Below the pieces are notes generated by a model, which did no database searches, was not told the origin of the DNA, and was given only the letters and a program-made list of their open reading frames with translations. Below, one piece after another: positions 1 through 7,181 of a stretch of DNA of 27,903 bases. The position numbers and the translations under genes were made by a program. The first letter of the stretch is position 1, and each line of letters starts with the position of its first letter. The stretch comes from Desulfobulbaceae bacterium (GTDB lineage: Bacteria > Desulfobacterota > Desulfobulbia > Desulfobulbales > Desulfobulbaceae): contig JALXCX010000056.1 in NCBI GenBank assembly GCA_026990725.1, forward strand, positions 1 through 27,903. The letters run 5' to 3'.

Positions 1-1069
1 TTTCAGAAATGACCTGACTCTGGCGTTTTTTGCAGGCCAGAAAAGCGGAAAAGGCCTGAAGGACTTCGTCAAGGTCCAAGTCGGCAAGTACGGCATGGCC
101 AAGAGCTGTTTCCAGCTGGTTTCTGGCAAAGTCGATGGATAAATCAAGATAGTCGGCATAGACTGCTGTCCGACGTGCGAGCAGCTCTTCCGGGGGCTGT
201 AAAGGCCTGTCTACAATGTCACCTGCGGTGGCCCAGCAGACCACCTTTTGACCAAAGGCCTGATTAAAAAGGGTTTCAATCTCCTGGTTGGCAAAGGCAT
301 TGCGGGTGGTGAGATGAAAGGTCTTGCCACGGTTTTCCCTGTTTTTTGAGAGGGCATAAATGATGTCGGCAACCTTGTCGTCAAAGACAAAGGGCATGCT
401 GCTCTCCCGATGGCCCCGCACCCGGATGATGTCGGGGCTTTTCCCGTGTCGCCGGGCCGAGAGCAGTAAGCGGAAAATGGCATCGAGAAAGGTAAACGGA
501 CCAAAGTTATTGCCTGAATCGCCGGTGGGATGGCGCTCCAGGATGATTCCGGGCCGGTAAATGGTGACAGGGATGCTCCGGGTATCCTGTTTTTTCCGCA
601 AAAAAAGTTCGCCGTAAAACTTGCTCTGTTCGTAAAAATTGCGAAATTTCTGGCCCTGGTCGAGCATCTCTTCTGTGAACTGCCCCTGCAACCTGCCGCA
701 GACAAAGGCTGTGCTCACATGGTGCAGAGAGGCTCGGGCCGTCGAGGCCAGGGTGTATACATTGCAGACCCCATTCATATTCACCGGCTGATAGTCGGCA
801 AGGGATTTTCCCTTGAAATCGGTGCGGGCGGCAAGATGATAGACAGTGTCGATTTTGTCTGCAAGAAGCTCATGGTCTGCCGGAGACAGGCCGAGATCTG
901 GACGTGCCACATCGCCCTGCAGCCAGTGCAGAGCGGGGTGGGCGGCAAAGAACTCGGGCTTGGGCGTGCGGCAGAGTATGGTCACCTCGGCGTTGTTTTC
1001 AAGAAGCTTTTTTACCAGATGTCTGCCCAGAATGCCTGTGCCGCCGGTGACAAGTATTGAGCTGTTCAT
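1..1069 (-). CDS. Extended short-chain dehydrogenase/reductase (thioester-reductase/epimerase-like), partial
   Basis: The frame is open from an ATG at 1069 to the left edge (356 codons, no stop), so the C-terminus lies outside the window. The N-terminus has the glycine-rich nucleotide-binding motif TGGTGILG (residues 8-15) of a Rossmann fold. Further on are the VSTAFVCG strand (about 118-125) and the catalytic Y-x3-K pair (Tyr146, Lys150 in YEQSK). The VSTAFV segment resembles the NAD-binding domain of fatty-acyl-CoA or thioester reductases (Male sterility family) as well as sugar epimerases; substrate cannot be told. It is expected to be a cytoplasmic NAD(P)H-dependent oxidoreductase. Its ATG overlaps the stop of the upstream U32-like gene by 4 bp (ATGA), which implies translational coupling and a shared operon. 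Family assignment is firm, function is not. Confidence 0.85.
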   Translation of the reverse strand, partial: MNSSILVTGGTGILGRHLVKKLLENNAEVTILCRTPKPEFFAAHPALHWLQGDVARPDLGLSPADHELLADKIDTVYHLAARTDFKGKSLADYQPVNMNGVCNVYTLASTARASLHHVSTAFVCGRLQGQFTEEMLDQGQKFRNFYEQSKFYGELFLRKKQDTRSIPVTIYRPGIILERHPTGDSGNNFGPFTFLDAIFRLLLSARRHGKSPDIIRVRGHRESSMPFVFDDKVADIIYALSKNRENRGKTFHLTTRNAFANQEIETLFNQAFGQKVVCWATAGDIVDRPLQPPEELLARRTAVYADYLDLSIDFARNQLETALGHAVLADLDLDEVLQAFSAFLACKKRQSQVISE

Positions 1070-2277
1070 TCTGCCATGTCCTGCCGTTGTATCTGTTGCT
1101 GCCATTTTTTCCCGGCCTGGCGGGTTTCTCCACTGGTGGGGATATGGGTTTTCAGATGCTGAATGTTGTCTTTCATATTGGCAATATAGCGTGCCCGCAG
1201 GGCGTTGTCACCCCGGTCAAGTGCCTTGCGGCTCCAGGTATGGCAGTGGTTGCAGCCGTCGCAGCCCAGGCGGCAGTCCCGGTTTTTTTGGGCAAAAAAT
1301 TTCAGGAAGCCCTCCAGCTTGCTGTTGTCAAGGGAGATGTCCAGGGGACTCAGGGTTGTTCCGTCCGTGCATTTGTTGAACTGCTGCCAGTGGGGCCAGC
1401 CGAGCAGGTCAAGCAGGTTGCCGGAAAAGGACCTGCCAAGATAGGCCCGGCAGAGGCGGATGATTTCATCTTCCGGCAGGCCGCGTCCGGCCAGCTTGAA
1501 GAACCGGATACCGATATCTTCCCATAGACCCATGTCCTCAGGGCGGAGCCACGGGCTTTTGAGAAATTCGCCTTCACGGCTGAGTTTTTCCAGAAAGCAC
1601 CAGTTGAGATAGAACTGATTATAAGGGGTGCCACCGGGGTGTTCCGGGCTGTCGTGGGAGCCGAAAGCGGCCACGGCGTAGTGGTTAAACTTGTAATGAC
1701 ACTGGTAAATGCAGACCGTGTTGACGATCAGCTCAATGGGTACCGGGCTGTTGCTGGCTGCCGTGCGGAGAAAGGAAAAATCGCGGTTGACTTCAACATC
1801 CAGAACCACCCGGCCTGCGCCTGCCCGGTGAAACTGTTCCAGTCCGCGCAGGGAGTCCACATAGCCGATGGTGGAAACCACCACCTCAAGCCGGGGAAAG
1901 GTGGCGCTGATGATTTCGGCAAGATAGGGCACAGTCACGGTGACAGAGTGGACCCCGCTGTCAACAAGAAAGCCGAGAATATGCTCAAGCTCTTTACGGC
2001 CTTTGTGGGTGTATTCAAGATTTGCGTAGGCCGGGGCATTGAAAAGGTAGTTGAAGCGCAAGCCCCTGTCCCGGGCGTCCTGGACATGACGGGCAAACCG
2101 GGCGGGTGAGACCCCGGGCAGGTATTTGGCTGGCCGGGCCGAGTTAAACGCCCCGAACTGGAGAGAACCGTACAGCTCGAAAACCTGGTCGCCGCCCTGG
2201 CCGTATTCCTCGTTAAGCCCTGCCACCTTGTCCAGAAAGGAGCCGGTAAAGGTCGTGGGAACGGTGAGCTGTATCAT
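1066..2277 (-). CDS. Peptidase U32-like (UbiU/UbiV/TrhP-type) protein, possible Fe-S protein
   Basis: This 403-residue protein has the look of a TIM-barrel U32 family member. There is an ELYGSL segment near residue 34, repeated beta-alpha units, and a central IELIVNTVC...C motif (Cys189, Cys193) followed by KFNHY. A late cysteine cluster has Cys335, Cys339, Cys342 and Cys345. U32 relatives such as UbiU and UbiV bind a [4Fe-4S] cluster through four cysteines and act in hydroxylation reactions, while others were annotated as collagenase-like proteases. The cysteines here suggest, but do not prove, a cluster. No signal peptide is visible, so a cytoplasmic location is likely. The start overlaps the stop of the cytochrome gene (ATGA) and its own stop overlaps the SDR start, so the three genes form one tightly coupled unit. 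The reaction and substrate are unknown. Confidence 0.7.
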   Translation of the reverse strand: MIQLTVPTTFTGSFLDKVAGLNEEYGQGGDQVFELYGSLQFGAFNSARPAKYLPGVSPARFARHVQDARDRGLRFNYLFNAPAYANLEYTHKGRKELEHILGFLVDSGVHSVTVTVPYLAEIISATFPRLEVVVSTIGYVDSLRGLEQFHRAGAGRVVLDVEVNRDFSFLRTAASNSPVPIELIVNTVCIYQCHYKFNHYAVAAFGSHDSPEHPGGTPYNQFYLNWCFLEKLSREGEFLKSPWLRPEDMGLWEDIGIRFFKLAGRGLPEDEIIRLCRAYLGRSFSGNLLDLLGWPHWQQFNKCTDGTTLSPLDISLDNSKLEGFLKFFAQKNRDCRLGCDGCNHCHTWSRKALDRGDNALRARYIANMKDNIQHLKTHIPTSGETRQAGKKWQQQIQRQDMAE

Positions 2278-3317
2278 TTGCTGCCGATTGCCTTGTCAAG
2301 GATCACGGTAGATTGTGCCAGTTGCAGATCGTAGCTTTTTCCCGGCTGGTTGCGGACAAGCTGGAGCAGGTATTTGCCGGAAACCAGGGGCGAACCGAAG
2401 CTGTCAGCAGTGATAACAACCTGTTTACTATCCCCCGGGGCAAAGGGTTGATCCGAATTGTTGAGGGGAGTTGAGGATGAAAGAGGGCTTGAGGGGTTGC
2501 TTTTTTCCGGTGTGATGATCAGGGAAAGCGATGACTGTGTATATTCTCCGCCCGGCAGGTTGTGTGGCAGAAGGTTGGTTACGCGGACCAGCAGGGAATC
2601 GTTTTCACCCCTTTCTGCCGTCATCTGCACGGCATTGGGAAACCCGGCCATGTCGGTAAGGTCTATCCGATGGTTTCGCACGGTATGTTGCTGTTCAAAA
2701 GAGACCAGCATCCGGGAAAAGATATTTGTACCCCTGGTCGATGTCCTCCTGACCTCCTGCATGTGGCATTGCTGACATTGTGGAACCCGGACAGCAGGAC
2801 GCTGCATTGTGACACGGCTCTTCCATGTGGCAAAAGTCTCTTCATGGCAAACGCCACACAGAGCACTTGAGCGGTAAAAGGCTGTATCCGCCTGTATCGG
2901 ATGGGGATATACCAGGGCGGAGCCGTCATGTGGGCCATACATGGTTTTTTGCTCCAGGTGGCAGGAGATACAGGAAATACCTTCATGACGGGACCAGGTG
3001 CGGGCTTCCAGCTCGTCTGTGCGGATGGAGGCGGGAACATGGCAGGCCAGACAGCTTTTCTCGTCATAATCGTCTGTGGCTTCACGGTAGATGGGGTCTG
3101 TATAAGAGAGATTATGGGCAGAACCCTGCCATTCTCTGTACTGATCTACATGACAGCTTCCGCAGTCGGCAGAGGCTGGTCCTACTCCACGGACAGGATC
3201 AACGGTTGTCAGATGGTCAAATCCTGTGCATCCCTGAAGCGTAATGAGAAATATCCCGAAGAAAAAAAACTGGCAGAGGGGGCGTCTTGCTCTGGCTGGA
3301 AATAGAGTATAAAGCAT
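2274..3317 (-). CDS. Pentaheme c-type cytochrome lipoprotein (cytochrome c554-like)
   Basis: This 347-residue protein has five CxxCH heme-binding motifs: CGSCH (52-56), CLACH (89-93), CISCH (116-120), CGVCH (154-158) and CQQCH (181-185). The N-terminus has a basic stretch, a hydrophobic core (FFFFGIFLITL) and a lipobox-like LQGC with Cys30, so it is probably a lipid-anchored protein of the periplasm or outer membrane. Residues after about 200 hold no heme motifs and look like a beta-rich domain. This layout fits the cytochrome c554/multiheme cytochrome group, which carries electrons or reduces small nitrogen or sulfur compounds. The electron partners are not evident. An AGAGGG ribosome-binding site lies 10 nt before the ATG. 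It is the first gene of a three-gene unit with the U32-like and SDR genes. The pairing of an exported cytochrome with two cytoplasmic enzymes is odd. Confidence 0.88.
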   Translation of the reverse strand: MLYTLFPARARRPLCQFFFFGIFLITLQGCTGFDHLTTVDPVRGVGPASADCGSCHVDQYREWQGSAHNLSYTDPIYREATDDYDEKSCLACHVPASIRTDELEARTWSRHEGISCISCHLEQKTMYGPHDGSALVYPHPIQADTAFYRSSALCGVCHEETFATWKSRVTMQRPAVRVPQCQQCHMQEVRRTSTRGTNIFSRMLVSFEQQHTVRNHRIDLTDMAGFPNAVQMTAERGENDSLLVRVTNLLPHNLPGGEYTQSSLSLIITPEKSNPSSPLSSSTPLNNSDQPFAPGDSKQVVITADSFGSPLVSGKYLLQLVRNQPGKSYDLQLAQSTVILDKAIGSK

Positions 3318-3434
3318 TGTGGGTTGGCCCTCTTTGAGCGGTCGTATGGAGGAGTGTCTTTATATTAGATTTCAAGTGTACCACATAGTGCTTAAATTTC
3401 AAGATGCCCTGGGCTTTTTGTTCCAAGAGAGGGG

Positions 3435-4388
3435 TTATTCGTCTTCCAAGGTGCGGCAGAGACGGGCAAAACCTCCGGGAACAGTACCCGACGACCAGTA
3501 AACTTTGCCCTGTTTATAGTCCACAAACCAGTAGCCGGTGGGCTGTCGGGTTGCCTGAACAAAGATAAATGGCTGTTCTGCAGAAAAACAGAGCGGCAGG
3601 TGAAGCCCTTTGCTGTTTGGCCTGTTTTGCATCAAAGAAAGGGCCTCTTCAAGACTGGGCAGCCGCCAGTCGTCGTGTCCTTCGTGGTTCCTGGCGTTGA
3701 GTTCCCTGATCTTTTTTTTCATGGTGCGGATGGAGCAGAGGTCAAGGCCATACTGTTGCCACATAAGGTTTGTGGCTTCATCTCTGATAACGGGTTGAGA
3801 GATCGGGGAGGTCAACACGTTGTGAAAACCTCCGTCGGGGTTCTGGTCAGTATCAAAAGAATTCCGGTCAATAATTATTGAGCGCACCTGGTTATCGCTT
3901 AGCCTGGCGTTTCGTCCAGGCAGGATTACCTGGTGATCAGGTGGGGTAACGGCGCCGGGTTCGGGTAGAGGTTCTCCCATATCCTCAGCAGAGTCCTCAT
4001 TTGTCGTTATCGGCCGGCGCAGGTAGGGGCTGTTGTCTGGGTTGATTACTTCACGGATGAGCCAGGCCTTCAGTGCCGAATCAATGGGGAAATTATCCCG
4101 GGAAGAGCGGGTGCCACCCTGGCCGACAATGCAGTTGTAAAGCATTTCCTGGGGAGCTGATATTTCAGCAAGAATATTGACATGACGGTCCCCTCGTTCC
4201 ATCAGGAACAACCTGGGGCTGTTGCCCCAGTTGTCTATAAAAAAATAGCAGACTTGTTCGGTTGAACCTGTAAGTTCCTCCCGCAGTCCTTTTGCGGAGA
4301 ATGTGCAGAAGGCCAGGTCGGGAGTCATTCCCCATTCGATGGAATCTTTGGTAGATTGACTGAGTTTAATCTGTGCAAAATCAGGCAT
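3435..4388 (-). CDS. Protein with C-terminal Lcl/DUF1566 domain
   Basis: This is a 317-residue protein if the ATG at 4388 is used. GAGG lies 6 nt upstream of that ATG, so it is preferred over an in-frame TTG at 4400. The last 120 or so residues match the Lcl C-terminal/DUF1566 pattern: VIRDEATNLMWQQ near the start of the domain, then DDWRLPSLEEALSLM, GYWFVDY and a final ARLCRTLE. This domain is common in surface or secreted bacterial proteins and is thought to be a C-type-lectin-like fold. The N-terminal 190 residues have no motif I recognise; a Pro/Asp-rich linker lies around 125-165. No signal peptide is visible, so export is unproven. The gene is divergent from the PerR-like regulator and is separated by 117 bp from the downstream cytochrome gene. 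Confidence 0.75.
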   Translation of the reverse strand: MPDFAQIKLSQSTKDSIEWGMTPDLAFCTFSAKGLREELTGSTEQVCYFFIDNWGNSPRLFLMERGDRHVNILAEISAPQEMLYNCIVGQGGTRSSRDNFPIDSALKAWLIREVINPDNSPYLRRPITTNEDSAEDMGEPLPEPGAVTPPDHQVILPGRNARLSDNQVRSIIIDRNSFDTDQNPDGGFHNVLTSPISQPVIRDEATNLMWQQYGLDLCSIRTMKKKIRELNARNHEGHDDWRLPSLEEALSLMQNRPNSKGLHLPLCFSAEQPFIFVQATRQPTGYWFVDYKQGKVYWSSGTVPGGFARLCRTLEDE

Positions 4389-4419
4389 GGTCAACCTCAA
4401 ATATTAATAAGATAGAATA

Positions 4420-4449
4420 TTATTATCAGGATAACCATGTGTCTTGCAA
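4420..4449 (-). promoter_or_regulatory. Candidate promoter for the Lcl-domain gene
   Basis: Read on the minus strand, TTGCAA (4449-4444) is followed after 18 nt by TAATAA (4425-4420). The expected transcription start would be about 25 nt before the ATG at 4388. An imperfect GATA...TATC palindrome (4411-4427) overlaps the -10 element and could be an operator. This is a pattern match only. Confidence 0.35.
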
Positions 4450-4486
4450 TGGGTTTTTAATTTTTATTAAAAGAAAAGTTTTTGGC

Positions 4487-4515
4487 TTGACACGGGAATG
4501 GTTATTAACTACTAT
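4487..4515 (+). promoter_or_regulatory. Sigma-70-type promoter of the perR-rbr unit
   Basis: A perfect -35 hexamer TTGACA (4487-4492) is followed after exactly 17 nt by TACTAT (4510-4515), one mismatch from TATAAT. Transcription would start near 4522, about 27 nt ahead of the regulator's ATG at 4549. An inverted repeat GTTATT (4501-4506) / AATAAC (4523-4528) brackets the -10 element and start site. That is where an autoregulating Fur/PerR protein would be expected to bind, though it is not a match to a consensus box that I can verify. Confidence 0.7.
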
Positions 4516-4548
4516 TGAAAAAAATAACAATTGACAAAAGGCGTTGTG

Positions 4549-5229
4549 ATGAAAAATACCTTGAGGATGACCCATCAGCGGGAAGTTATTCTTGACGAAC
4601 TGGGTAAGGCGACAAGCCACCCGACGGCAGATTCGCTTTACGAAAGGGTCAAAAAAAGACTACCCAGAATAAGTCTTGCGACCGTCTACCGGAACCTGGA
4701 GATTCTCTCTGAAGTCGGACTGATCAGGAAGCTGGAAATCAGTGGCCGCCAGAAGCGATTTGATTGGGATCTGGAGCAGCATGATCATATTTATTGTGTT
4801 CAGTGCTATCGGGTGGACAATATCGAAATCAAGCGGGACCACAAGTTTTCTTTGCCGACAGAGCACGAGCGGGGGTATGAGATCAAGGGCTGCCGGGTTG
4901 AGTTTTTCGGCATTTGTCCACAGTGTCAGAAAAAGAACGCACGTTCTGAGAAAAAAAAAGGAGCAAAGAAAATGGCCTGCAAACCAAAGTCATGCAAGTC
5001 CGGAGGCGGGTGTAAAACCGGCTCCTTGAGCGAGCGCCAGCGTGAAGTGCTGGCTGCTCTTGCCAACTGCAAAAAGTCATGCGGCAGTAAAGATATTGCC
5101 GAGGTAACCTCTCTTGAGCCAAAACAGATCAGTTGTCAGATTACGGCTCTGAAGAAGAAGGGGTTTGTCGACAGCCCGGAGCGATGCAAATATGAAATAA
5201 CCCAAGCAGGCAAAAAAGCCTTAGCGTAA
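4549..5229 (+). CDS. perR: Fur/PerR-family metalloregulator with C-terminal winged-helix-like extension
   Basis: This is a 226-residue protein from the ATG at 4549 (AAAGG 7 nt upstream); a TTG at 4531 is less likely. Residues 1-140 are a Fur-family protein: winged helix with TSHPTADSLYERVKKRLPRISLATVYRNLEIL, the metal-site segment HDHIYC-x2-C, and a second CPQC pair. PerR-type members of this family sense peroxide and repress rubrerythrin and peroxidase genes, and rbr follows here at 12 nt. After the point where PerR proteins normally end, a lysine-rich linker leads to Cys-rich MACKPKSCKSGGGC and then an 80-residue region (LSERQREVLAAL, KDIAEVTSLEPKQISCQITALKKKGF) that looks like a second helix-turn-helix domain. 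An internal SD and ATG lie at the junction (see separate entry). The PerR rather than Fur/Zur assignment rests on the neighbours. Confidence 0.85.
   Translation: MKNTLRMTHQREVILDELGKATSHPTADSLYERVKKRLPRISLATVYRNLEILSEVGLIRKLEISGRQKRFDWDLEQHDHIYCVQCYRVDNIEIKRDHKFSLPTEHERGYEIKGCRVEFFGICPQCQKKNARSEKKKGAKKMACKPKSCKSGGGCKTGSLSERQREVLAALANCKKSCGSKDIAEVTSLEPKQISCQITALKKKGFVDSPERCKYEITQAGKKALA
4972..5229 (+). CDS. Possible internal, in-frame translation product: Cys-rich winged-helix domain alone
   Basis: Inside the perR-like gene, AAGGAG (4958-4963) sits 8 nt before an in-frame ATG at 4972. This gives a potential separate 85-residue protein identical to the C-terminal domain of the longer regulator. 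It would start MACKPKSCKSGGGC and contain seven or so cysteines plus an HTH-like core ending in KYEITQAGKKALA. The SD is stronger than that of the full-length gene. Either this is a coincidence of the lysine-rich linker (codons GAG AAA and AAA GGA give SD-like DNA) or both products are made. Listed as a possibility only. Confidence 0.35.
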   Translation: MACKPKSCKSGGGCKTGSLSERQREVLAALANCKKSCGSKDIAEVTSLEPKQISCQITALKKKGFVDSPERCKYEITQAGKKALA

Positions 5230-5241
5230 GGAGACAAAATT

Positions 5242-5817
5242 ATGGGTGAATTAAAGGGGTCTAAAACAGAGACAAACATTTTGACAGCTTTTGCCGGGGA
5301 ATCGCAGGCGCGTAACCGGTATTCCTTTGCGGCAAAAGCGGCCAAAAAGGAAGGTTTTGTTCAGATTGCAGCGATATTTGAACGGACAGCAGAACAGGAA
5401 AGGGCACATGCAAAATCCTTGTTTAAACTGCTTGAAGGCGGAGAGGTTCAGGTATGTGCGTCATTTCCAGCAGGTACCATCGGAAATACAATGGAGAATC
5501 TGGAAGCGGCGGCTACCGGTGAAGAATATGAGTATAAGGAAATGTATCCGGAGTTTGCCGAGGTGGCTCAACAGGAAGGGTTTCCTGTTATTGCGGCAAT
5601 TTTTACCGCCATTGCCAAGGCGGAAAAGCAGCACGCAAAGCAGTACCGGGATTTTATCGCCAATCTGAAGGAAGGCAAGGTCTTCAAGCGTGAAGATACC
5701 GCTGTCTGGTACTGTTCAAAATGCGGTTACATTCATGAAGGGGTCGAACCTCCTAAAAAATGTCCTGCCTGTGCCCACCCAACTGCATATTTTGAACTGC
5801 TTGGAGAAAATTGGTAA
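5242..5817 (+). CDS. rbr: Rubrerythrin
   Basis: This 191-residue protein has the normal rubrerythrin length and two domains. The ferritin-like diiron domain has AGESQARNRY (Glu near 20), TAEQERAH (near 50), YKEMYPEF (near 98) and AKAEKQHAK (near 127), which supply the carboxylate and histidine ligands. The C-terminal rubredoxin domain has CSKCGYIHEG and CPACAHPTAYFELL. Rubrerythrin reduces hydrogen peroxide to water in the cytoplasm of anaerobes, with electrons from rubredoxin, and three rubredoxins are encoded 1-2 kb downstream. An AAGGAG site lies just ahead of the ATG. It is 12 nt after the PerR-like gene and so probably co-transcribed with it and under its control. Confidence 0.97.
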   Translation: MGELKGSKTETNILTAFAGESQARNRYSFAAKAAKKEGFVQIAAIFERTAEQERAHAKSLFKLLEGGEVQVCASFPAGTIGNTMENLEAAATGEEYEYKEMYPEFAEVAQQEGFPVIAAIFTAIAKAEKQHAKQYRDFIANLKEGKVFKREDTAVWYCSKCGYIHEGVEPPKKCPACAHPTAYFELLGENW

Positions 5818-5903
5818 AATATTTTTTGTTTTTTTAAAGGAAGATCAATAAATATATCGAATATCCAATCAATTAAATAAATTTTAACAGGAGAAGTATT
5901 CCA

Positions 5904-6497
5904 ATGAGCACATTAGTGACCAGGCAGGCGCCTGATTTTACAGCAACAGCCGTGATGGGTGACAATTCTTTTAAAGAGGATTTTAAACTTTCCGACTATC
6001 GGGGAAAGTATGTCATCCTCTTTTTCTATCCTTTGGATTTTACTTTTGTCTGCCCATCAGAAATTATTGCTTTTGATAAGGCTGTCGCGAAGTTTCAGGA
6101 GAAAAATTGCCAGGTTGTTGGCGTCTCCATTGATTCCCAGTTTACTCATTTGGCCTGGAAAAATACCCCGATCAATGATGGTGGTATCGGAAATATTCAA
6201 TATCCGCTTGTGGCTGATCTCGACAAGAAAATATCCCGTCAGTATGGGGTGTTGCTTGATATGGGAATTGCCCTGCGTGGAACTTTTTTGATTGACAAGG
6301 AAGGGGTTGTGCGTCATGCAGTGATAAATGATCTGCCTCTTGGTCGTTCCATCGATGAGGCCCTGAGGATGGTCGATGCTCTTGAATTCCACGAGGCTCA
6401 CGGCGATGTTTGCCCGGCCAACTGGAAAGAAGGAGAAGAGGCCATGACACCAACTGCTGAAGGTGTTGCCGATTACCTGTCAAAGCATGCCGGGTAA
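5904..6497 (+). CDS. Typical 2-Cys peroxiredoxin (AhpC/Prx1 type)
   Basis: A thiol peroxidase of 197 residues that reduces H2O2 and alkyl hydroperoxides in the cytoplasm. The peroxidatic cysteine is Cys50 in DFTFVCPSE, and the resolving cysteine is Cys170 in DVCPANW. A GGIG motif near residue 95 resembles the GGLG of sensitive peroxiredoxins, but the C-terminus (ADYLSKHAG) lacks the partner YF motif. No AhpF-type reductase is encoded nearby, so the electron donor is unknown; rubredoxin or thioredoxin systems are options. An AGGAG site 9 nt upstream supports the ATG. The 86-bp AT-rich gap before it could hold its own promoter, but I found no clear hexamers there. Confidence 0.96.
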   Translation: MSTLVTRQAPDFTATAVMGDNSFKEDFKLSDYRGKYVILFFYPLDFTFVCPSEIIAFDKAVAKFQEKNCQVVGVSIDSQFTHLAWKNTPINDGGIGNIQYPLVADLDKKISRQYGVLLDMGIALRGTFLIDKEGVVRHAVINDLPLGRSIDEALRMVDALEFHEAHGDVCPANWKEGEEAMTPTAEGVADYLSKHAG

Positions 6498-6580
6498 TGT
6501 GGGTTTAAAGAGGGATTTGTTTAGGGATGTGAGCTTGTTTAGCTTCATCAGCAACGAAATAAGATAGAGGAGAAATATCC

Positions 6581-6955
6581 ATGACAAAGAAAAACGAAGT
6601 CTACAAGTGCCCCCTGTGCGGAAATATTGTCGAAGTGATGCATACCGGAGCCGGTGAGCTGGTGTGTTGTGGCCAGCCAATGGATTTGATGAGCGAAAAC
6701 ACTGTTGATGCCGCCCAGGAAAAACATGTCCCGGTTGTTGAGGCGGTCGGCGATGGATTTAAGGTTTCTGTTGGCTCAGTGGCGCACCCCATGGAGGATA
6801 AGCACTGGATTGAATGGATTGAGCTCATCGCCGATGGCAAGGTGTATCGTCAGAATCTGAAACCAGGTGATACTCCTGAGGCAACTTTTTGTGTTCAGGC
6901 CTCAGATGTAACAGCACGGGCATACTGTAATCTGCACGGTCACTGGCAATCCTGA
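6581..6955 (+). CDS. dfx: Desulfoferrodoxin (superoxide reductase)
   Basis: A 124-residue two-domain superoxide reductase. The N-terminal desulforedoxin domain has Cys10, Cys13, Cys29 and Cys30 (CPLC ... VCCG) for the Fe(Cys)4 center I. The catalytic center II ligands are all present: His49, His69, His75, Cys116 and His119. Each is one position beyond those I recall for the Desulfovibrio desulfuricans protein. A Glu-Lys-His segment (EKHVPVV) is also present as in the family. The enzyme reduces superoxide to hydrogen peroxide with electrons from rubredoxin, and the next gene, 2 nt away, is a rubredoxin. A GAGGAG site precedes the ATG. Confidence 0.97.
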   Translation: MTKKNEVYKCPLCGNIVEVMHTGAGELVCCGQPMDLMSENTVDAAQEKHVPVVEAVGDGFKVSVGSVAHPMEDKHWIEWIELIADGKVYRQNLKPGDTPEATFCVQASDVTARAYCNLHGHWQS

Positions 6956-6957
6956 TT

Positions 6958-7167
6958 ATGGCCAGTGCCGAAGAGATGTATCAGTGCCAGACCGTGGATT
7001 GTGGGTATATCTACGATCCGGACCGGGGAGATCGCAGGCGCAAAATACCTCCAGGTACAGCTTTTACTGACCTTCCTGCCGACTGGCACTGCCCAAGCTG
7101 TGGAGCCGGGAAGAAGATGTTCAGGCCTTTGGCTGGTCCTGGCTCAACTGTTGAAGAAGGAATTTAA
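6958..7167 (+). CDS. Rubredoxin with C-x4-C first motif (type 2)
   Basis: A rubredoxin of 69 residues with an altered first iron-binding loop: Cys10 and Cys15 are separated by four residues (CQTVDC) instead of the usual two. The second loop is normal (Cys45, Cys48 in CPSC). C-x4-C rubredoxins are known from Desulfovibrio as a second rubredoxin type. Compared with standard rubredoxin it has an N-terminal lead and a longer C-terminal tail (PLAGPGSTVEEGI). It starts 2 nt after desulfoferrodoxin without a strong SD of its own, which suggests translational coupling and a role as electron donor to superoxide reductase. It is a close paralog of the next gene. Confidence 0.93.
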   Translation: MASAEEMYQCQTVDCGYIYDPDRGDRRRKIPPGTAFTDLPADWHCPSCGAGKKMFRPLAGPGSTVEEGI

Positions 7168-7181
7168 CTTGGAGTTGTCTC

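Noticed and set aside
211..705. 164-codon minus-strand open frame
   Set aside because: It lies out of frame inside the SDR gene, which has family motifs in its own frame from 1069 to the edge.
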